Below are positions 25,839 through 32,902 of a stretch of DNA of 42,504 nt, piece after piece. A program made the position numbers and the translations under genes. Each line of letters opens with the position of its first letter. Position 1 is the stretch's first letter. The DNA comes from a virus: positions 1-42,504 of the IMG/VR virus record IMGVR_UViG_3300025013_000131; one strand, given 5' to 3'. The notes under the pieces were generated by a model. That model saw nothing but the letters and a program-made list of their open reading frames with translations. It was not told the origin of the DNA and made no database searches.

Positions 25839-26216
25839 TCACGCCCTCCCCTTGCAGGTCGGGCACTCGATCAAGCCGTCACCTTTGGATTGCAGCGGAA
25901 CAGCCGAGGACCATGCTAACCGCGCTTCGCCCAACTCCTCCACCTGGAGCCGCTCATAGATGACACCAAGCTTTCCCACCACCGCCTCATTGAGCGCGCC
26001 GGCACCGCCGAACTCCCGGACGATGTGGCACATGATGAAGAGGACATCCGCCGCCTCCTCCGCAATAGGCCCAGGCTCCCCGTTGATGACCGCCTGGATG
26101 AACTCGCCCACCTCCTCCCCGAACTTCCGCATGGTCGCGGCGATGTCGAGATCCACCCGGCCGAATTTCCGGCCGTGCCAGTTCTTGAGCTGTTCCTCCA
26201 CCATTGCCAGGTTCAT
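25839..26216 (-). CDS. MazG-like nucleotide pyrophosphohydrolase
   Basis: The 125-residue protein has the MazG signature EEVGEFIQAV (about residue 37-46) and, after a short insert, EEAADVLFIMCHI (about 58-70), giving the paired acidic Mg-binding helices. It should hydrolyse NTPs or dNTPs to monophosphates. Phage MazG proteins are thought to affect nucleotide pools or alarmones. It ends with a CPTC pair that looks like half of a zinc knuckle. The ATG at 26216 has GGGAGG at 6 bases. It is the last gene of the early block. Confidence 0.82.
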   Translation of the reverse strand: MNLAMVEEQLKNWHGRKFGRVDLDIAATMRKFGEEVGEFIQAVINGEPGPIAEEAADVLFIMCHIVREFGGAGALNEAVVGKLGVIYERLQVEELGEARLAWSSAVPLQSKGDGLIECPTCKGRA

Positions 26217-27136
26217 GCGCACCCTCCCGGAAGGATGATCCTGGGGCCGTCCTCCTTCTTTTCACTGGGGACCATGGTGGAAAGCGCGTCATCCGCCAGA
26301 ACAAGGAGCTGCGACTGGCTCAACACGGAGGTGAGCCGCTGCGCCTCCATCTCCTGGCGCACCGCGTCCCTGGCTATCTCGATCCCCTTGACCATGTGCC
26401 GCATGGTGGCCTGATAGTTGGCCAGGACCTCCCGATGCATCCCCAGGATGGTGATGAGCTGGCCCACGCGCTTCTCCGGGGAGCCCTCCAGCGTCTCCGT
26501 CTCCGGGAGCACCGCGGCCAGCGCCTGCATCACCATGTCATCCACGGCGATGAGTTCACGCGCGCAGTCCTGACCGCTACCCGGTATCCCCAGGTGCTCC
26601 CGATAGCGCCGGGTTTCCTCCTCGTCCCGGTGCACCTCGATGTCCAGGAGCCCATCCTCCCGCAAGTCGTATCCGATGGAGTGGAAGGTCCCGCAGTCCG
26701 CGCAGACGAAGCCGAAGGGATTGACGCCCATCTGGATGATGCCAGCGGAAGCCATGGCCACCAGCCCCCCGTCCTTGGTCTGGAACTTTCGCGCCTCGCC
26801 GGCCTCGTCATCCGGTTTCCTGCAGCCCTCGCACTCCCGCGGGTCATCGGTGCAGCACGGCTCTTTTACCTCCGCGGCCACCGGCCCGGTGATGACGCCC
26901 AACTCCGCCGGTCTGGTCGAGCTGGGGAGTTGAGGCTGGAGCGGCTGGTTGAAAGTGAGCTGGGAGAGCCAGATCCTCCCGGTCCTTTCCAAAATGAGCT
27001 TGTCATTGGGCTCCAGTTCCCAGCAGGAAATGACGGTCCCGGCGGTGTCTCCTACTCGGTAGGCAGGAAGCGGCTGGTACTGAGGCTGGCCAGCCCCCAG
27101 GACGATGTTGTGACCTTCAAAAGTTACCGGTTTCAT
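26213..27136 (-). CDS. Unknown early protein with a common phage N-terminal domain
   Basis: The first 75 residues (KPVTFEGHNIVLGAGQPQY..., then VISCWEL and GRIWLSQLTFNQP) match a small stand-alone phage protein of unknown function that I have seen often. Here it is joined to about 230 further residues: a Cys pair region CCTDDPRECEGC (about 93-104), a CADC pair (about 144) and a helical C-terminal half. It looks like a fusion that may bind zinc. It overlaps the radical-SAM-like gene and MazG gene by four bases each, so all three are probably coupled. No function can be assigned. Confidence 0.6.
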   Translation of the reverse strand: MKPVTFEGHNIVLGAGQPQYQPLPAYRVGDTAGTVISCWELEPNDKLILERTGRIWLSQLTFNQPLQPQLPSSTRPAELGVITGPVAAEVKEPCCTDDPRECEGCRKPDDEAGEARKFQTKDGGLVAMASAGIIQMGVNPFGFVCADCGTFHSIGYDLREDGLLDIEVHRDEEETRRYREHLGIPGSGQDCARELIAVDDMVMQALAAVLPETETLEGSPEKRVGQLITILGMHREVLANYQATMRHMVKGIEIARDAVRQEMEAQRLTSVLSQSQLLVLADDALSTMVPSEKKEDGPRIILPGGCA

Positions 27137-27927
27137 GCTCTGTTGCCTCCTGATTTGTTATTTTCCAGCACTACCTTGATGCTGTCCTTCCAGCGGATGG
27201 CCGGGTTGCCCTTGAGAGAGTCCACCAGACGGAGGATTTCCTCATCCCGCTGCAGTTCCTCCACGCGGCGGATGGCCTCCAGGACCTCCTGGCGCTTGTC
27301 CGCCACCCTCACCCGGATCTTGTTCATCTTGCCGATCCACACGCTTTCCGGCTCAAAGGGCATGCACATCCGAACCACCCGGAGCGTTTCCTCCACTCCG
27401 CCCAGCATCGGCTCAATGGAGACCGAGAATGCAAAGCCCCGATGCCCCGCCACGCGCAGGCAAAAGAGCCTCTCCGAAGGGGACGGCGCCCCCGGCTCCC
27501 AGAGCGCGGTGAGACCGGCGTCCATACTCCCGATGGTGAAGCGAAGGAGTATCTGGTCCCGCCAGGGGGACAGTTCCTCCATGACGCGCAGCATGATGTC
27601 CAGGCGCGGCTTGGTGACGATGAGGAGCTTGTTTCCCTTGGCAAGGATGAGCTTGGCCACCTTGATGAAGGCCTCCACGTTGAACTGCGTGATGTCATGA
27701 GCGCTGGGGAACATGACCACGCCCTCCTTGGCCGGGTAACTCCGCATGTTGGCGCGCCGAGTGAGTTCCTCCCTGGCCCACTCCGCGCGGTCGCGGCGCC
27801 GGAACCTGTTGGCGTTGTTCGCCGCGTAGCAGTACAGGCAATCGTTGACGCACCCCAACTGTATGTTTTCCGTCACCTCCGCCCACTCGCGGGTCCCGGT
27901 GCCGGTCCTCTCAGAATCGAATTTCAT
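27133..27927 (-). CDS. DUF5131 / phage Gp37-Gp68 radical-SAM-like protein
   Basis: The 264-residue protein has a three-Cys motif C-x3-C-x2-C (Cys26, Cys30, Cys33, CVNDCLYC), the arrangement that binds a 4Fe-4S cluster in radical SAM enzymes, followed by strands such as LLIVTKP and FAFSVSIEPML expected of a TIM-like barrel. This is the PF07505 (Gp37/Gp68) family, whose substrate is unknown. Some relatives are encoded beside a three-Cys-motif partner (TcmP); I see none here. I chose the ATG at 27927 with AAGGAGGAG upstream. It lies next to two DNA methyltransferases. Confidence 0.85.
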   Translation of the reverse strand: MKFDSERTGTGTREWAEVTENIQLGCVNDCLYCYAANNANRFRRRDRAEWAREELTRRANMRSYPAKEGVVMFPSAHDITQFNVEAFIKVAKLILAKGNKLLIVTKPRLDIMLRVMEELSPWRDQILLRFTIGSMDAGLTALWEPGAPSPSERLFCLRVAGHRGFAFSVSIEPMLGGVEETLRVVRMCMPFEPESVWIGKMNKIRVRVADKRQEVLEAIRRVEELQRDEEILRLVDSLKGNPAIRWKDSIKVVLENNKSGGNRA

Positions 27928-27940
27928 GGTTTGCTCCTCC

Positions 27941-28996
27941 TTATGTTCCATCTAAGCACCTCCTATACAGCCGCAAGAACGCCTCTGCTGCGCATCTTGG
28001 AACCTGTCCGTTTCCAAGGGCTCGCAGTCGGTCCACCCGATAGGCCACCCCATTAGCCACTCGACCCACGTCGGGTTCAACTGGCCAGTCTGGGACACCT
28101 CCATTCCTTCCAGTTCCGCAATCTGTGAGGCCAGCGTATCCGCTTTCCCATTGTGACGGCCACCGGCCTTTGTACCTAGAGAGGCAGTCGGGGTCATGTA
28201 AGAGCGCGGTGATCGAGCCTTGCCCTTGTCCGCCCCTCTCATGTGAACCGCCTTCGTGTTGCTTGCCGTGGGCGTCGGGTACAGAAAGACAAAAGTCCGA
28301 AGGTTCAGTCCCCCCGATCTCCCCTGACATCCCGGACCACCCGTCCCGTCCGATTTCGTGGGAGGCGGATACATCGCCCTGGTCACCGCTTCGGGCAACC
28401 TGACCCCGCGCGGACTCTCCGCTGCTCTCTCCGCTGCTCTCTCCGCTGCTCTCTCCGCTGCTCTCTCCGCTGTGACCGAACCTTTGTGGTCTGAAGCTAT
28501 AGGCGTGGGCCACAATCCAGATCCTTTCCCTTTCGTGAGGTGCACCAACGTGGCACGCTCCCAACACTCCCCATTCCGCATCGTACCCGAGCGAGGCCAG
28601 ATCCCCGAGAACTCGTCCGAGTCCCCTAGAAGTGAGCATTGGCGAATTTTCCACGAAGACGAAGCGGGGTAAAACTTCACCGATGATTCGGGCCATTTCC
28701 ACCCACAATCCTGACCGTGAGCCGTTATCAATCCCCCCCCCCCGGCCGGCCGCGCTGATGTCTTGGCAGGGAAACCCGCCCGAAACCACATCAACAATGC
28801 CGCGCCAAGGTCTTCCGTCAAAGGTCGACACGTCAGACCAAATTGGGAAGGGCTCCAGGACTCCATCGTTTTGTCTCTGTGCCAGAATGGATGCAGCGTA
28901 GGCATCACGTTCAACTGCACACACGGTTCTCCACCCAAGGAGAACCCCTCCGAGTATGCCTCCACCAGCGCCTGCGAAAAGAGCCAGCTCATTCAA
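27941..28996 (-). CDS. C5 cytosine DNA methyltransferase
   Basis: The 351-residue protein has the ordered C5 motifs: I LFAGAGGG (6-13), IV GGFPCQDIS (73-81, catalytic Cys77), VI ENSP (116-119), VIII HERERIW (154-160) and IX-X RALGNGQVP (325-333). The variable part between VIII and IX holds a 12-bp tandem repeat (SGES units, about 176-195) and should contain the target-recognition region. It starts with TTG, with AAGGAGG 5 bases upstream. A G11 tract follows motif IV directly. A second frame is open along almost the whole gene. The likely role is self-protection from host restriction or epigenetic control. Confidence 0.9.
   Translation of the reverse strand: MNELALFAGAGGGILGGVLLGWRTVCAVERDAYAASILAQRQNDGVLEPFPIWSDVSTFDGRPWRGIVDVVSGGFPCQDISAAGRGGGIDNGSRSGLWVEMARIIGEVLPRFVFVENSPMLTSRGLGRVLGDLASLGYDAEWGVLGACHVGAPHERERIWIVAHAYSFRPQRFGHSGESSGESSGESSGESSGESARGQVARSGDQGDVSASHEIGRDGWSGMSGEIGGTEPSDFCLSVPDAHGKQHEGGSHERGGQGQGSITALLHDPDCLSRYKGRWPSQWESGYAGLTDCGTGRNGGVPDWPVEPDVGRVANGVAYRVDRLRALGNGQVPRCAAEAFLRLYRRCLDGT
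27952..28992 (-). CDS. Overprinted second frame inside the C5 methyltransferase gene
   Basis: Shifted by one base from the methyltransferase, a 346-residue frame is open over 98% of its length. Its ATG overlaps the upstream methyltransferase stop (ATGA) and lies 9 bases from the same AAGGAGG. Its translation contains motifs I recognise from many deposited phage proteins: SPSQFGLTC, SSSWKIRQ, WPRSGTMRNGECWER, LWPTPIASD and LNPTWVEWLMGWPIGW. Such proteins often accompany C5 methyltransferases. The resemblance could come only from conservation of the main frame with a similar codon bias, so a real product is unproven. Codon-level selection analysis would decide. Confidence 0.4.
   Translation of the reverse strand: MSWLFSQALVEAYSEGFSLGGEPCVQLNVMPTLHPFWHRDKTMESWSPSQFGLTCRPLTEDLGAALLMWFRAGFPAKTSARPAGGGGLITAHGQDCGWKWPESSVKFYPASSSWKIRQCSLLGDSDEFSGIWPRSGTMRNGECWERATLVHLTKGKGSGLWPTPIASDHKGSVTAERAAERAAERAAERAAESPRGVRLPEAVTRAMYPPPTKSDGTGGPGCQGRSGGLNLRTFVFLYPTPTASNTKAVHMRGADKGKARSPRSYMTPTASLGTKAGGRHNGKADTLASQIAELEGMEVSQTGQLNPTWVEWLMGWPIGWTDCEPLETDRFQDAQQRRSCGCIGGA
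28415..28472 (-). repeat. 12-bp tandem repeat in the methyltransferase gene
   Basis: The plus strand has 4.8 head-to-tail copies of ctctccgctgct. Being a multiple of three, copy changes keep all frames: the methyltransferase reads SGES units and the overlapping frame reads AERA units. It lies in the variable region that should contribute to target recognition. Confidence 0.9.
28733..28743 (-). repeat. G11 homopolymer tract in the methyltransferase gene
   Basis: Eleven C residues on the plus strand (G11 in the coding sense) lie about 8 codons after the catalytic Cys of the C5 methyltransferase. Tracts of this length are prone to slipped-strand mispairing; a one-base change would shift the reading frame. 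Confidence 0.9.
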
Positions 28997-29972
28997 ACAG
29001 ACCTCCTTGCACCGGCTTATTGGTCACCTCCCGCAGGAACTTGCACCCCTGCTGCCAGTAGGTAGGGTGTAACTCCGTCCCGATGAACTTCCTCCCCATC
29101 TCCAGGGAGGCCACTCCCTCGGAACCGATCCCCCCGAACCAGGACGCCACCACGTCGCCGGGATTGGTCCAGAGTTCCAGGCAGCGCTTAGTGAGGTTCA
29201 TGGGCATCGGGCAGAGATGTTTCTCCGCCTTGTCATCGGCGGCGCACTTGACGTTGAGGACATCGGTGGAAGGGAGCCCCCCATCACCGCGCCCCGGCTC
29301 CGTCTTGTTCCAGATGAGCGGCCACGGATAGCCAAGGGTGCGGTCCATGCCTTCCTCGTAGGCTGTCCAGATAGGAGATGCGAGGTCCTGCCAGGTCTCC
29401 AGGGGGACTTTGGCTTTTGGATGCAGCACAGGCCGCACGAGGTCCTCCTGCCCCGGCTTGGCCCATTTGCGGAAAACCATGATGTACTCAGGCATCCCGA
29501 CGCGGCAGAAGGAAGCATCCCCCTGGAAGGTTTTCCAGAGGAGTCCATGTGCGTTGGTCTTAGCGCGTTCGAGAACGGGATCTCGGAAGATGCTGATGCG
29601 GCAGTGAAAGGAGAAACCCTCCTCCTCGTGGATCTTCCTGCAGCCGTCCGAGAAGGCACGCAGTCCCGCCGATCCGTCGCCGCTGGAGTTCTGATAGTAG
29701 ACAAGATCCTTGACGTGGATGGCGACCAATCGCCCCGGCCGGGTGACGCGGTACTGCTCGCGCACCAGATACCGGTACTGCTCGAAAAACTCAGCATCGT
29801 TCTTGACGTTCCCCATGTCCGCGATGCTCTCCGAGTAGACGTAGAGCAGAGAGAACGGCGGGGGGGAGACGCTGAAATCGATGCAATTATCCGGGAGCCC
29901 CTGCGCGAAGGTTACGCAGTCGGCGTTGTAAAAGCTCCAGTCTTTGCCGTGTTGTTCGTTGAGTACTTTCAC
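28989..29972 (-). CDS. N4/N6-type DNA methyltransferase
   Basis: The 327-residue protein has the catalytic motif IV in the form SPPPF (36-40) near the N-terminus and the SAM-binding FGGIGSEG (about 283) with GTELHPTYW near the C-terminus, which is the beta-type order of N4-cytosine or N6-adenine enzymes. The variable middle part holds the target-recognition region. I chose the GTG at 29972, with AAGGAGG upstream and a GTGA overlap with the helicase stop; the open frame further upstream lies within the helicase gene. It is coupled to the C5 enzyme that follows. Confidence 0.85.
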   Translation of the reverse strand: MKVLNEQHGKDWSFYNADCVTFAQGLPDNCIDFSVSPPPFSLLYVYSESIADMGNVKNDAEFFEQYRYLVREQYRVTRPGRLVAIHVKDLVYYQNSSGDGSAGLRAFSDGCRKIHEEEGFSFHCRISIFRDPVLERAKTNAHGLLWKTFQGDASFCRVGMPEYIMVFRKWAKPGQEDLVRPVLHPKAKVPLETWQDLASPIWTAYEEGMDRTLGYPWPLIWNKTEPGRGDGGLPSTDVLNVKCAADDKAEKHLCPMPMNLTKRCLELWTNPGDVVASWFGGIGSEGVASLEMGRKFIGTELHPTYWQQGCKFLREVTNKPVQGGLFE

Positions 29973-31345
29973 GCTACCTCCTTCAACCACGCCGGAAGCG
30001 TTGCGGCCATCGACGGGCAATAGTTCAGTTTCACCTTGCGGTGTTCGTGAGCGGCTTTCATTGCCGCCCTCATGTGGTTTTTCATGGCCTCATGGTCGTG
30101 AGACTTGCGGCTTATCGCCTGCCAGATGTTGTTCTCCGTGTCCGCCATGATGACGTGAGCGTCAACGGGACGTGTCTGGCCAAAGCGCCAGGAGCGCCGC
30201 ACGGCCTGATAAAACTTCTCATAGGAGAAGGAAAGCCCGATGAAGGCCTGCCTGGCGCAATGCTGCCAGTTGAGCCCAAACCCGGCGATGTCGGGTTTCG
30301 TGATAATGCCCCGTATACTTCCGCTGCTGAACCCGATGAGCGCCGACTCCTTGCGTTCCGCACTCATGGAACCACGCACCTCCACGAAGCCGGGGAGCAC
30401 CCTGACCAGCTCGTCAGCTTCATAGTCGGTGTCACACCAGACGATCCACGCCTCATCCGGTTCCGACATCACCACCTCTGCCGTCATCCGAGCCCTAGCC
30501 TCCGCCGTGAGCCGCTTTTCCTTGTGGATAGCCGTCGCGCTCGTATCAGGAGTACGGAACAGAGCATCCCCTGCGTCATGCGTGAGATCCGCCTGGACCA
30601 CATGTCGGTGCAGGTTGAGCGGGGGAAGGGTGAAACCCTCGTCACTGTAGCCAAGATCGGAAGGCTTGGACATGCAGCGCGCCCAGCTTGCGACCCATGC
30701 CCAAAAGGACTTGACGCCGTGATGCTTGAGCCGATAGCGCCCCATGTTCCGCTGGTCCGCGATGAACCACCTGGAGAGCATCTCGTTGCTAGGCATGGCC
30801 CCCAGGAACTGCGAGTGCTGCCCGAGTTCCATGTGATCGTTCGGCGCCGGTGTCGCGGTGCAGGCCAGCCGGAACGGGATGCTGTCCGCGAACTGCATGA
30901 GCTTTCGTGTGGTAATCCCGGTAAAGCTCTTGATGATGGAGGACTCGTCCAGGACGATCCCGCCAAGTCCGCCCTGCTTGAAAAGGTGCAGCCGCTCATA
31001 GTTGGTGACGTTGACACCGGGGCCTATATCGTCCTGGCACTTGGCCACTCGCGCCTCCAGCCCGAACTTGTGGGCCTCGGCCACGTGCTGGTGGGAGACT
31101 GCAAGGGGGGCCAGCATAAGCACCGGAGCCTTGGTATGTTCGTGCACCACACGCCCCCACTCCAGGGAGATGAGGGACTTGCCTAGCCCGGTGTCCAGAA
31201 AGGCGGCACCACAGCCCGCGCGGAGCAGGAACTCTGTCACGTCCCGCTGGTAGGGGAACATCGAGGAGGAGAGCGCCGGGACCGACTCCATACCGCGCAA
31301 CGGTGCCAGTTCTATCTTGCTTTGGAGAAAATCAAGATAACTCAC
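29969..31345 (-). CDS. SNF2-like superfamily 2 helicase/translocase
   Basis: The 458-residue protein has helicase motif I DTGLGKS (51-57), motif II DESS (133-136), motif III TATP (163-166), and a C-terminal RecA domain ending in motif VI QAVRRSWRFGQ (about 393). The motif VI form is typical of SNF2/DEAD-like phage helicases. It lies between the DnaC-type loader and two methyltransferases, so a role in replication, recombination or DNA modification is possible. GTG start with AGGGGG upstream; the start overlaps the loader stop. Confidence 0.86.
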   Translation of the reverse strand: MSYLDFLQSKIELAPLRGMESVPALSSSMFPYQRDVTEFLLRAGCGAAFLDTGLGKSLISLEWGRVVHEHTKAPVLMLAPLAVSHQHVAEAHKFGLEARVAKCQDDIGPGVNVTNYERLHLFKQGGLGGIVLDESSIIKSFTGITTRKLMQFADSIPFRLACTATPAPNDHMELGQHSQFLGAMPSNEMLSRWFIADQRNMGRYRLKHHGVKSFWAWVASWARCMSKPSDLGYSDEGFTLPPLNLHRHVVQADLTHDAGDALFRTPDTSATAIHKEKRLTAEARARMTAEVVMSEPDEAWIVWCDTDYEADELVRVLPGFVEVRGSMSAERKESALIGFSSGSIRGIITKPDIAGFGLNWQHCARQAFIGLSFSYEKFYQAVRRSWRFGQTRPVDAHVIMADTENNIWQAISRKSHDHEAMKNHMRAAMKAAHEHRKVKLNYCPSMAATLPAWLKEVA

Positions 31346-32208
31346 CGCTTCCCCCTGTAGCTCTCCCAGCCGAAGGTGAGCACCCCAGTGGCACCTTCCC
31401 TCATCCGGTCCAGAACGCGCTCCCCCAGGTAGGCCTGCAGCTCCGCCATCTCCGTAAGGTTGGAGATGAGGATGGTGGGCCGCTTCTCCTCGTACCGGCC
31501 GTTGAGCGCCTCGAAGGTGAGGATCTTCTCCGCCTCGCTCCCGAACTGGACGCCGATCTCATCCACCACCAGGAGGTCCGGGAGAGCGAAGGAATCAATG
31601 ACATCCTGTTCCAGTTCCTTGGAGTCCTTGCGCCATGTGGTTTTGATCCTGCGAAGCATCTTGAGGACCGTGGTGTGCACCGCGGTGAAGCCCTCCCGCG
31701 CCACATGGTTGCAGATGCACGCGGCCAGCATGTTCTTGCCGGTCCCGTAGTTGCCGAGCATGAGGAGGTTATCCCCGTTGGCCAGACGTTGCGGGAAGGT
31801 GCTAGCGTAACCCCGGCATCGCGCCAGGACCTTCACAGCTTCCTCGCAAGTGGGCCGGTAGTCATCGAACTTGGCGCCCTGATACCTGGCACCCAGGCGA
31901 ATCCCGCCCAGGAGCTTCTCCACCTTCTCCGCCTGTGCCTTGACCTTCTTGCTGTGCGACTCCAGGCGCTGCTCCTCGCACACCTCGCAGCAAAAGGCGT
32001 TTTTTTCGTCCAGCACGGTGTGGTGGATCTCACACCGCCGTATCGGCCCACTCGTCGGAGCGGTCTTCAAAAGCTCCAGCCGGTCCAGCATCCCGTACCT
32101 TTCCAGCATCGACCCCACCGCGTCCGGTTCCTTGGGGCCGGGTGGGATATCCTTTCTCTTTTCCTCCAGGCGCCGCTGCGCCGCTTGCAATTCGTTGTTG
32201 TTTTCCAT
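31342..32208 (-). CDS. DnaC-like helicase loader
   Basis: The 288-residue AAA+ protein has Walker A GNYGTGKN (152-159; the final Asn is as in Escherichia coli DnaC), Walker B LLVVDE (212-217) and a later SNLTEM segment with an Arg-rich C-terminus. An N-terminal Cys/His cluster (Cys59, His62, Cys73-74, Cys77) may bind zinc. It should load the host replicative helicase at the phage origin. I chose the ATG at 32208, 8 bases from AAAGGA; the ATG at 32217 is too close. The first 60 codons overlap the DUF1376 gene in another frame. Confidence 0.88.
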   Translation of the reverse strand: MENNNELQAAQRRLEEKRKDIPPGPKEPDAVGSMLERYGMLDRLELLKTAPTSGPIRRCEIHHTVLDEKNAFCCEVCEEQRLESHSKKVKAQAEKVEKLLGGIRLGARYQGAKFDDYRPTCEEAVKVLARCRGYASTFPQRLANGDNLLMLGNYGTGKNMLAACICNHVAREGFTAVHTTVLKMLRRIKTTWRKDSKELEQDVIDSFALPDLLVVDEIGVQFGSEAEKILTFEALNGRYEEKRPTILISNLTEMAELQAYLGERVLDRMREGATGVLTFGWESYRGKR

Positions 32209-32902
32209 GGATGTCATCCTTTCGGTTCTTGAGGAACTTGGAAATGTAGAGCCAGAGGTCCGGTCCAGGTGACCGGTCCCGCGTCTTCACCACCATCTCC
32301 TCCAGGTGGATGTTGATCTCCCCGTCATCCAGCCCGAAGTTGGACCGGATGAAGTCACGCTTTTCCTCAACCATCTCCCGGAGCATCCGCTCCACCATGG
32401 GCATGTCCGCCCTTATAGGAGGTGGTTTATAAGGTTCTTGTGGTTGTGGTTGTGGATGCACTGTTTTTGCACCCCCGTTTGCATCGTTTTTTTCTGCAAT
32501 TGCATGTTTTTTTCCTGCATTTGCATGACCGTCTGCATTTGCACCTGCATTTGCATCGTTTTTCCCTGCAATTGCACGGCGCTCATGGCTCTTTCTGGCA
32601 GCTTCCGCCCTTTTATCGGACACTTCGCGCGCTTTCGCTATCACGCTGTCCGCCTTGGTGTTGTGGAGACCACTCTCCCGCTCCTCAAAGAACTCCGAGA
32701 GGATGAACTGGACCGCCGTTCTCTCCTCCGGGGAAAAGGCCCTGCAGACCCGTTGCAGTCGTTCCTGGTCCGCCGGCAGCGGCCCCCCCGTCGAATAGTA
32801 GTAATCCAGCAGCCTCCGGTAATAGCAGTCTTCCATTAGCGAGAGGTGCACGGTATCCCTGGCGTAATCACCAGGGAAAAATGGATACCACTGGTTAGAC
32901 AC
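32030..32902 (-). CDS. DUF1376 replication-associated protein
   Basis: The 290-residue protein opens with the DUF1376 (YdaU-like) signature: WYPFFPGDYARDTVHLS, then EDCYYRRLLDYYY. This is a winged-helix-type domain often encoded before dnaC-like genes in phages. The middle (about 110-148) is low-complexity, with repeated Ala-Asn-Ala and Ala-Ile-Ala, encoded by an AT-rich repeat array. After it comes a helical domain (about 168-230) and a Gly-rich tail that overlaps the loader gene by 179 bases. By analogy with lambda O and its intragenic origin, it may bind the array. GTG start, GGAGGGCCA upstream. Confidence 0.82.
   Translation of the reverse strand: MSNQWYPFFPGDYARDTVHLSLMEDCYYRRLLDYYYSTGGPLPADQERLQRVCRAFSPEERTAVQFILSEFFEERESGLHNTKADSVIAKAREVSDKRAEAARKSHERRAIAGKNDANAGANADGHANAGKKHAIAEKNDANGGAKTVHPQPQPQEPYKPPPIRADMPMVERMLREMVEEKRDFIRSNFGLDDGEINIHLEEMVVKTRDRSPGPDLWLYISKFLKNRKDDIHGKQQRIASGAAAPGGKEKGYPTRPQGTGRGGVDAGKVRDAGPAGAFEDRSDEWADTAV
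32461..32577. repeat. Iteron-like array inside the DUF1376 gene (candidate origin)
   Basis: Copies related to CTGCAWTTGCAY start at 32494, 32515, 32533, 32545 and 32566, with more diverged ones at 32461 and 32473. Start-to-start distances are 12, 18 or 21 bases, all multiples of three. T-rich tracts separate them, making this an AT-rich island in GC-rich DNA. A longer 24-base repeat recurs at 32481 and 32553 with two differences. The pattern and its location in a replication gene resemble lambda-type origins. Drift in an Ala-Asn-Ala coding repeat is the alternative. Confidence 0.6.

Noticed and set aside
28989-30020. Longer N-terminus of the N4/N6 methyltransferase (start at 30020)
   Set aside because: The extra 16 codons lie inside the helicase gene and have no ribosome site. 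The GTG at 29972 has AAGGAGG and a GTGA overlap.
32461-32577. Possible CRISPR array
   Set aside because: The repeats are only 12 bases with spacers of 0-9 bases, lie inside a coding sequence in frame, and no cas genes are near.
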